From: Methylobacterium sp. Leaf108
GTDB taxonomy: Bacteria > Pseudomonadota > Alphaproteobacteria > Rhizobiales > Beijerinckiaceae
Direction: 5' to 3'
NCBI RefSeq assembly: GCF_001423265.1
Contig: NZ_LMND01000030.1
Coordinates: 148,996-212,995, forward strand
Length of the DNA stretch: 64,000 nucleotides
Below the pieces are notes generated by a model. It saw only the letters and a list, made by a program, of their open reading frames with translations. It was not told the DNA's origin and made no database searches. Both the position numbers and the translations under genes were made by a program. This document shows positions 58,861 to 64,000 of this stretch, one piece after another. How positions within the stretch are numbered: the first letter of the stretch is position 1; each line of letters begins with the position of its first letter.

Positions 58861-60261
58861 ATGCGAAATTCCCAGATCGTCCCCCTCGTCGTCGCCACCG
58901 CCCTGTTCATGGAGAACACCGATTCGACGGTGATCGCCACGGCACTGCCGGCTATCGCCGCGAGCCTCGGGGAAGACCCGATCGCCCTGAAGCTGGCGCT
59001 CACCGCCTACCTCGTCAGTCTCGCGATCTTCATCCCGATCAGCGGCTGGATGGCCGACCGCTACGGCGCGCGCACCATCTTCCGGGCGGCCCTCCTGGTG
59101 TTCATGGCCGGTTCGCTGGCCTGCGCCGCATCGAACTCCCTGTCCCAGTTCGTGGCCGCGCGGTTCCTGCAAGGGCTCGGAGGGGCGATGATGGTGCCGG
59201 TGGGGCGCCTCGTGATCCTGCGCAGCGTGCCCAAGAACGAACTCGTCAGCGCGCTCGCCTACCTCACCATCCCGGCGCTGATCGGCCCGATCATGGGGCC
59301 GCCGCTGGGCGGGCTCATCACCACGCGCCTCGACTGGCGCTGGATCTTCTTCATCAACATCCCGATCGGCATCGCCGGGATCGTGCTCGCGAGCCTCTAC
59401 TTCGAGAACCTGAAGGAGCCCGAGCGTCCGCCCCTCGACGTCGTCGGTTTCCTGCTCTCGGGATTGGGCCTCGCCACGCTGATGCTCGGCATCGCCTCGA
59501 GCGGCCGGCACCTCTTGCCGGAGGGCGTGTCCTGGGGCTGCCTCGGTGCCGGCGTCGTCCTGCTGGCGCTCTACCTGCGCCATTCGCGCCGGGTCGCCCA
59601 TCCGGTGATCCGCCTCGACCTCCTGCGCCATTCGACCTTCCGCGCGGCGGTGACCGGGGGCAGCCTGTTCCGGATCGGCACCGGTGCGATTCCGTTCCTG
59701 CTGCCGCTTCTGTTCCAGATCGGGTTCGGCCTCGATGCCCTGCAATCGGGCCTGCTCACCTTCGCGGCGGCGGCCGGTGCGCTCCTGATCAAGCTCATCG
59801 GCCCGCGTATCCTGCGGGCCTACGGCTTTCGCCGGGTCATGCTGGTGAACGCGATGCTGGCCTCGGCCTTCCTCGCGGTGAACGGGCTGTTCACGGCGCA
59901 GACGCCGCACGGCGTCATCGTCGCCGTTCTTCTCGTGGGCGGCTGCGTGCGGTCGCTGCAGTTCACCTGCGTCAACGCCCTGGCCTACGCCGATCTCGAC
60001 AACCGCGACATGAGCGCGGCCACCAGTCTCGCCAGCGTCGCCCAGCAGCTGTCCCTGAGCCTCGGCGTCTCCATCGGAGCGCTGGCCCTGGAGGCGGCGG
60101 CCGGCCGGTACGGACGCACCGCGATCGCGGCGGCCGACTTCTGGCCGGCCTTCGTCACGGTCGCGCTGATCTCGGCGACCTCTTTCCTATCGTTCCGGCG
60201 CCTGTCGGCGGATGCGGGATCCGAGGTCTCGGGCCAGCGTCCCGCTCGCGACCGCGCCTGA
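58861..60261 (+). CDS. MFS exporter, DHA2 (EmrB/QacA-like) family
   Basis: The 466-residue inner-membrane protein has about 14 predicted helices. The family motifs are present: motif D1-like ENTDSTVIATALPAI at the first helix, motif A SGWMADRYGARTIF between helices 2 and 3, and motif C in IPALIGPIMGPPLGG. DHA2 transporters use the proton gradient to expel hydrophobic toxic compounds. No EmrA-like adaptor gene accompanies it. It converges with the DoxX gene one base after its stop. Confidence 0.9.
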   Translation: MRNSQIVPLVVATALFMENTDSTVIATALPAIAASLGEDPIALKLALTAYLVSLAIFIPISGWMADRYGARTIFRAALLVFMAGSLACAASNSLSQFVAARFLQGLGGAMMVPVGRLVILRSVPKNELVSALAYLTIPALIGPIMGPPLGGLITTRLDWRWIFFINIPIGIAGIVLASLYFENLKEPERPPLDVVGFLLSGLGLATLMLGIASSGRHLLPEGVSWGCLGAGVVLLALYLRHSRRVAHPVIRLDLLRHSTFRAAVTGGSLFRIGTGAIPFLLPLLFQIGFGLDALQSGLLTFAAAAGALLIKLIGPRILRAYGFRRVMLVNAMLASAFLAVNGLFTAQTPHGVIVAVLLVGGCVRSLQFTCVNALAYADLDNRDMSAATSLASVAQQLSLSLGVSIGALALEAAAGRYGRTAIAAADFWPAFVTVALISATSFLSFRRLSADAGSEVSGQRPARDRA

Positions 60262-60262
60262 C

Positions 60263-60778
60263 TCAGGCGGCGGCTCTCGCGGGCTTTCGGCCGCTCGATG
60301 GCGCCCGGGTTCCGCGCCCGGCGGCCTTGGCCGGCGCCGCCCGGGCGGCGGCACGCGATTCGCCCGGCTCGCGACGGCGCCAGCCCTGCCAGCTCCAGCC
60401 TCCCGGACCGGCGAGGGCATAGAGGAGGAAGCCGCCCGCGAGACCGAGGTCGGCCAGAAACAGGGCGCGCTCGGTGAGGAAGTTGGCGCCCGAGAACTGC
60501 CAGAACGGATGCAGGAGCACCGCCATCGCAGCCGCGAAGGCCGCCAGCGCCACGCCGCTGATCGCCGGCAGAACGCCGAGGACGATCGCCAGCGGCCCGA
60601 ACACCTGGACGACCACGGCGGCCGTGGCGACGCCGTTAGGCATCGGCACCCCGGCCCCGGCCAGCGTCAGGGCGAAACCCGAGACGTTGAGGGCCCGTGC
60701 CACCCCGGTCGGCAGCAGGGCGGCGGCCAGCAGCAGCCGCGAGGCGAGCAGCAGGAGGTTGTGGCTGCGACCGGTCAC
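60263..60778 (-). CDS. DoxX family membrane protein
   Basis: The 171-residue protein has a GTG start with GGAG upstream (60778). Four membrane helices are predicted (LLLLASRLLLAAALLPTGV; AAVVVQVFGPLAIVLGVLPA; ALAAFAAAMAVLLHPF; LFLADLGLAGGFLLYALAG), in the DoxX pattern of LASRLLLAALLLPTG and ERALFLADLGLAGG. The C-terminal 35 residues are Arg/Ala-rich. DoxX proteins associate with quinone or thiosulfate oxidation in some organisms; no specific role is assignable. Confidence 0.87.
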   Translation of the reverse strand: MTGRSHNLLLLASRLLLAAALLPTGVARALNVSGFALTLAGAGVPMPNGVATAAVVVQVFGPLAIVLGVLPAISGVALAAFAAAMAVLLHPFWQFSGANFLTERALFLADLGLAGGFLLYALAGPGGWSWQGWRRREPGESRAAARAAPAKAAGRGTRAPSSGRKPARAAA

Positions 60779-60847
60779 GTGGCGTCTCCGTCGGGATTTT
60801 TCGAGCGGCCGCAGGATCGACGGTTTCCTTGAAGACCGCGTTAAGGA

Positions 60848-62110
60848 TCAGCCCGCGACGCCCCCGCGAAACAGCCGGCCGCGTTCGGTCCAGGCCACCA
60901 CCGCCAGGGCGAGGCCGCCGAGCGCCGCATAACCGATGCCGATCGGCAGGACGCTGCCATTGAAGGCCTGTCCGATCACGAAGCCGCACATGGCACCCAG
61001 CAGCGTCGTGTAGAACCCCAGGACCGACGAGGCGGTGCCGGCGATCTCGCCGAGGGGCTGCAGCGCGAGCGCATTGAAGTTCGGCATAGCGAAGCTGATG
61101 AGGAACTGGTTGGCGCTCAAGACGGCCAGGAACAGGCCGAGCGGTGGCCTACCCTGGTAGGCGAGGCCGAGCAGCACCTGGACCACGGCCACGGCCACGA
61201 ACAGGCCGAGGCCGGCATGCGACAGGGTGCGCATGCCCAGACGCCTGACGATGCGGGCATTGACCAGCGTCGCCGCTCCCATCGCGCCGGCCACCAGCCC
61301 GAAGGCGAGGGGGAACAGCCCGCCGAGGTGATAGAGCCCGGTGTCGAACACCTGCTGGGCCGAGCCGACGTAGCCCATGATGCAGCCGGTGAGCAGGCCG
61401 AGTGCCGTGGCGTAGCCCACCGCGACGCGGGTACGCAGGGTCAGCCGCACGGCCTCGACCACCGCGGTCAGGGAGAACGGGCGGCGGTGCTGCGGATGCA
61501 GCGTCTCGGGCATCCGCATCGAGAACCACAGCGCCAGGATGCCGGCCAGCGCCAGCATCGAGACGAAGACGTAGTGCCACGAGCCGAGCAGGAGCATGGC
61601 GCCGCCGATGGCGGGGGCGATCATCGGCACGATCAGGAACACCATCATGATCAGCGACATCACGCTGGCCATCTCGCGGCCCGCGAAGCGGTCGCGCACG
61701 ATGGCGGTGGAGAGCACCCGCCCCCCGGCCGCACCGATACCCTGGACGACGCGGGCGGCGAGCAGCCATTCGAAGGTCGGCGCCACCATGGCGAGGCCGC
61801 AGCCGGCCGCGTAGATGACCAGGCTCCCCAGGAGGATCGGCCGGCGCCCGTAGGTGTCCGAGAGCGGCCCGTAGGCCAGTTGCGCCACCCCGAACCCGAT
61901 CATGTAGACGTAGATCAAGAGTTGCAGCCGGTTGGGGTCGGACAGGCCGAAGTGCGACTGCATGGCGGGAAAGGCCGGCAGCAGGTTGTCGATGGAGATC
62001 GCGGTCACCGCCATCATCAGCGCGACGATGCCGACGAATTCGCCGAAGCCCGGGCCCCTCCACTCGGGCCGCGTGCGTTCGGGCGCGGATGCCTCGACGA
62101 TCGCCCGCAT
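60848..62110 (-). CDS. Bcr/CflA family MFS multidrug exporter
   Basis: About 420 residues from ATG 62110, with 12 predicted helices. The Bcr/CflA pattern is clear: TAISIDNLLPAFPAM at the first helix, GFGVAQLAYGPLSDTYGRRPILL (motif A region), RVVQGIGAAGGRVLSTAIVRD and FLIVPMIAPAIGGAMLLLGSW. These proton-driven exporters expel bicyclomycin, sulfonamides, chloramphenicol or related drugs. The start is uncertain; a GTG at 62179 would extend the cytoplasmic N-terminus. It is on the same strand as the DoxX gene, 69 bases upstream of it. Confidence 0.9.
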   Translation of the reverse strand: MRAIVEASAPERTRPEWRGPGFGEFVGIVALMMAVTAISIDNLLPAFPAMQSHFGLSDPNRLQLLIYVYMIGFGVAQLAYGPLSDTYGRRPILLGSLVIYAAGCGLAMVAPTFEWLLAARVVQGIGAAGGRVLSTAIVRDRFAGREMASVMSLIMMVFLIVPMIAPAIGGAMLLLGSWHYVFVSMLALAGILALWFSMRMPETLHPQHRRPFSLTAVVEAVRLTLRTRVAVGYATALGLLTGCIMGYVGSAQQVFDTGLYHLGGLFPLAFGLVAGAMGAATLVNARIVRRLGMRTLSHAGLGLFVAVAVVQVLLGLAYQGRPPLGLFLAVLSANQFLISFAMPNFNALALQPLGEIAGTASSVLGFYTTLLGAMCGFVIGQAFNGSVLPIGIGYAALGGLALAVVAWTERGRLFRGGVAG

Positions 62111-62490
62111 CTCGGGCGACGTCGCGACAGGTTCGCTCTGGAGCGAGGCCCCGCGTTCGGGCCGGGCCGCGATGACGGTCACGATGCGGGCGATCCTTTG
62201 GGGGCAATCCTTGCGCGGCGGGTCTTCCCCTGGCGCGGCGGGTCTTCGGCGCGAAAAGGTCGAGGCGCCGACGAAGCGACGCCACGCCGGTCCATCCATC
62301 AATTCGGTCGATCGCCTGACGGATGCATCTATGTCCCGGCCCCGTACGGCCGGGTGCGCCCGCGCACAGGAGGTTCGGCTCGTGCTGCGGCTTACCCGTC
62401 ACCTTCAGCCGGCCTTGCCACCTCAGAGCGACCGCGCATCGGCCCCCTGGCGATCCGCCGGCCCGTGGACCGTCTGGTCTCACGCGCGCT
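62111..62490. other. Intergenic region between the MFS gene and the sigma-54 activator
   Basis: About 380 bases; up to 70 may encode an extended exporter N-terminus. No other gene or clear motif was seen. I did not find a GG-N10-GC sigma-54 promoter that I would defend. Confidence 0.4.
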
Positions 62491-64000
62491 TCACCCCCTC
62501 GGGACAGCCTCACCGCTCGCCGAGAGGCAGCGCCGATAGAGCGTACTGCGGCTGATCCCGAGACGACGGGCGGCCTGCGAGACGTTGCCGCCACAGGCCG
62601 CCAGGGCCGAGCGCATGGCCTCCAAGGCGATACCGTCGAGCTGCCCGGGAGCGGCGGGAGCAGGCGCTTCGGCCTGTCGCTTCAGGTCCGCGGGCAGGGC
62701 GTCGCGGGTCAGCGTCTCTCCGGGGTCCGCCAGGGCGCGCAGGGCGCGCAGGGTACCCACGAGCTGGCGGAAGTTGCCGGGCCAGTCGCAGGCCGCGAGC
62801 GCCGCCTCGCAGCCCTCGTCGAGGACGACGTCGCCGCCCAGGTTGCTCCAGAGCCGGCGCACGAGGGCCGGGCGGTCGGGATAGGCCCGCAGGGGCGGCA
62901 GGCCGACGGTATAGGTGGCGATGCGGAAGTACAGGTCGGCGCGGAAGGCGCCTGCCGCGACGAGGTCGGGCAGCCGGCGGTGGGTCGCGCAGATCACGGC
63001 CACGTCGAGGGGGATCGGCCGGCTCGCCCCGACCGGCGTCACCTCCCGCTCCTGCAGCACCCGCAGCAGGCGCGACTGCAGGGTGAGGGGCATGTCGCCG
63101 ATCTCGTCGAGGAAGACGAGGCCGCCCTCGGCTTCGCGCAACAGGCCGCGGGAACCGGCCTTGCGCGCGCCGGTGAAGGCGCCCGCCTCGTAGCCGAACA
63201 ATTCGGCCTCGATCAGGCTCTCGGGCAGGGCGGCGCAATTCACCGCGACGAAGGGCTTTGCCCCCCTGCGGCTACCGGCGTGGGCGGCACGGGCGAACAC
63301 CTCCTTGCCGGTGCCGGTCTCGCCCTGGATCAACACCGAGACGCCGGCATCGAGAAGGCGCACCGCCCGCGCGAGATCCCGGCGGGTCTCCGGCGACAGC
63401 GCGATGTCGGGATCGGGCACCACGGTCGCCGCCGCCGGGAGATCCGGCCGCGAGAGTCTTCGCGTGGCCGGAGGCTCGCGGTCGATCCGGGCGTGGAATC
63501 CGCGCCCGGCCCGGTCGCGCAGCATCGCCACGCCGGCGCCGGGGCGGATGGTGTCGGGAAACAGCGCGGCGAGGGCGAGGTGGTCGAGGCCGGCCCAGTC
63601 GAGGCCGAGCAGGCTCAGCCCGTGCCGGTTGGCCGCCACCAGGCGCCGGTCGTCGAACACCAGCACGCCTTCGCGGGGCGTGCCGACGAGCGCCGGGTCG
63701 GAATGAAGCCGCAGGATTTCGCAGCCGGGAAACCCGGTCGTGAGGGCGCGATGCTCGACGCCGTCGACGGCGCGTCGCAGCAGCTCCAGGGCGTGCGAGG
63801 GATGCGCCGAGGCCGGTCCGGATAGGTCGAGCACGCCCAGAGTGTTGCCGCGCGGACCGAGGATCGGCATGGCGGCGCAGCTCAGGATGCGGTGGCCCTC
63901 GAAGTAATGCTCCACGCCGTGCACGGATACGGCCTGGCGCTCGATCAGGGCCGCGCCGATGGCATTGGTGCCCGTGGACGATTCCGACCACGGCACGCCG
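62491..64000 (-). CDS. Sigma-54-dependent activator, AcoR-like, N-terminus beyond window
   Basis: The frame is open to the right edge; about 502 residues are visible. The N-terminal part is GAF-like (ESSTGTNAIGAALIERQAV, then ILSCAAMPILGPRGNTLGVLDL), as in AcoR-type regulators of alcohol, acetoin or aldehyde metabolism. The AAA+ domain has Walker A GETGTGKEVF, the sigma-54 loop GAFTGARKAG and Walker B GGLVFLDEIGDMP. The C-terminal Fis-type helix-turn-helix is GNVSQAARRLGISRSTLYRR. It activates a sigma-54 promoter in response to a small molecule; the target is probably outside the window. Confidence 0.92.
   Translation of the reverse strand, partial: GVPWSESSTGTNAIGAALIERQAVSVHGVEHYFEGHRILSCAAMPILGPRGNTLGVLDLSGPASAHPSHALELLRRAVDGVEHRALTTGFPGCEILRLHSDPALVGTPREGVLVFDDRRLVAANRHGLSLLGLDWAGLDHLALAALFPDTIRPGAGVAMLRDRAGRGFHARIDREPPATRRLSRPDLPAAATVVPDPDIALSPETRRDLARAVRLLDAGVSVLIQGETGTGKEVFARAAHAGSRRGAKPFVAVNCAALPESLIEAELFGYEAGAFTGARKAGSRGLLREAEGGLVFLDEIGDMPLTLQSRLLRVLQEREVTPVGASRPIPLDVAVICATHRRLPDLVAAGAFRADLYFRIATYTVGLPPLRAYPDRPALVRRLWSNLGGDVVLDEGCEAALAACDWPGNFRQLVGTLRALRALADPGETLTRDALPADLKRQAEAPAPAAPGQLDGIALEAMRSALAACGGNVSQAARRLGISRSTLYRRCLSASGEAVPRG

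Overview
This is a GC-rich alphaproteobacterial chromosome segment. The families present point to the order Hyphomicrobiales and most probably to Methylobacterium or Methylorubrum: the TIGR02302/DUF4175 protein, DUF2852, EipA (DUF1134), a HIG1-type small membrane protein, a LptM-like lipoprotein beside lysA, an etfBA/3-hydroxyacyl-CoA dehydrogenase/cobalamin adenosyltransferase group, and a candidate EcfG-type stress promoter. The genus is an inference, because no methanol-oxidation gene lies in the window. Most of the window is core chromosome.

Layout. 1-13 kb: an outer-membrane barrel protein cut by the window edge, a formate/nitrite-type channel, a molybdopterin-binding (CinA N-domain) protein, sfsA, a cupin, an FkbM methyltransferase, an alpha/beta hydrolase, a two-gene ABC exporter, a stand-alone BLUF photoreceptor, a secreted S10 peptidase with a lipoprotein, holC, and a DUF350-DUF1190-glutathionylspermidine-synthase-like operon resembling enterobacterial yjfL-yjfM-yjfC. 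13-20.5 kb: pyrG, secG, tpiA, ppiD and trpE, with the last two divergent from the first three. 20.5-26.2 kb: a compact chemotaxis operon transcribed cheA-cheW-cheY-cheB-cheR, whose CheA carries two CheW-like domains and a C-terminal receiver. 26-30 kb: a TetR regulator, a DUF2852 protein, a strong terminator, upp, a quinone oxidoreductase, and a small membrane protein behind the EcfG-like promoter. 30-34.4 kb: a 3-hydroxybutyryl-CoA dehydrogenase, etfA, etfB, a PduO-type cobalamin adenosyltransferase and a PagL-like lipid A deacylase. 34.5-44.4 kb: envelope functions (HIG1 protein, DUF4175 protein, lysA, LptM-like lipoprotein, a Cys-rich secreted protein, EipA, a YHS protein and a KpsE/KpsT capsule-export pair without KpsM).

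44.7-47.7 kb is the only clearly accessory stretch. An intact tRNA-Ser(GGA) is followed by a tyrosine integrase split by one in-frame UAA, an AT-rich orphan gene (TTG start, C-terminal membrane helix, possibly a degenerate exonuclease-like fold), and a decayed IS630-type transposase ending beside the 3' end of guaA. It looks like the remnant of an integrative element, with the orphan gene as its only surviving cargo.

47.8-57.5 kb holds guaA, an RsmB-like rRNA methyltransferase, a MAPEG protein and guaB. I read this as an ancestral purine/rRNA-methylation cluster split by later insertions (DUF808, TauE/SafE, an esterase, a ketopantoate-reductase-like gene). The RsmB-like gene appears to start at CTG. 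57.6-64 kb: a DUF3313-like lipoprotein, two MFS exporters, a DoxX protein and a sigma-54 AcoR-type activator that runs off the right edge.

Several adjacent pairs overlap by ATGA or TGATG (ABC exporter, S10 peptidase/lipoprotein, cheB/cheR, DUF1190/synthetase), so translational coupling is likely. No CRISPR array, rRNA gene, replication origin or recognisable riboswitch was seen.
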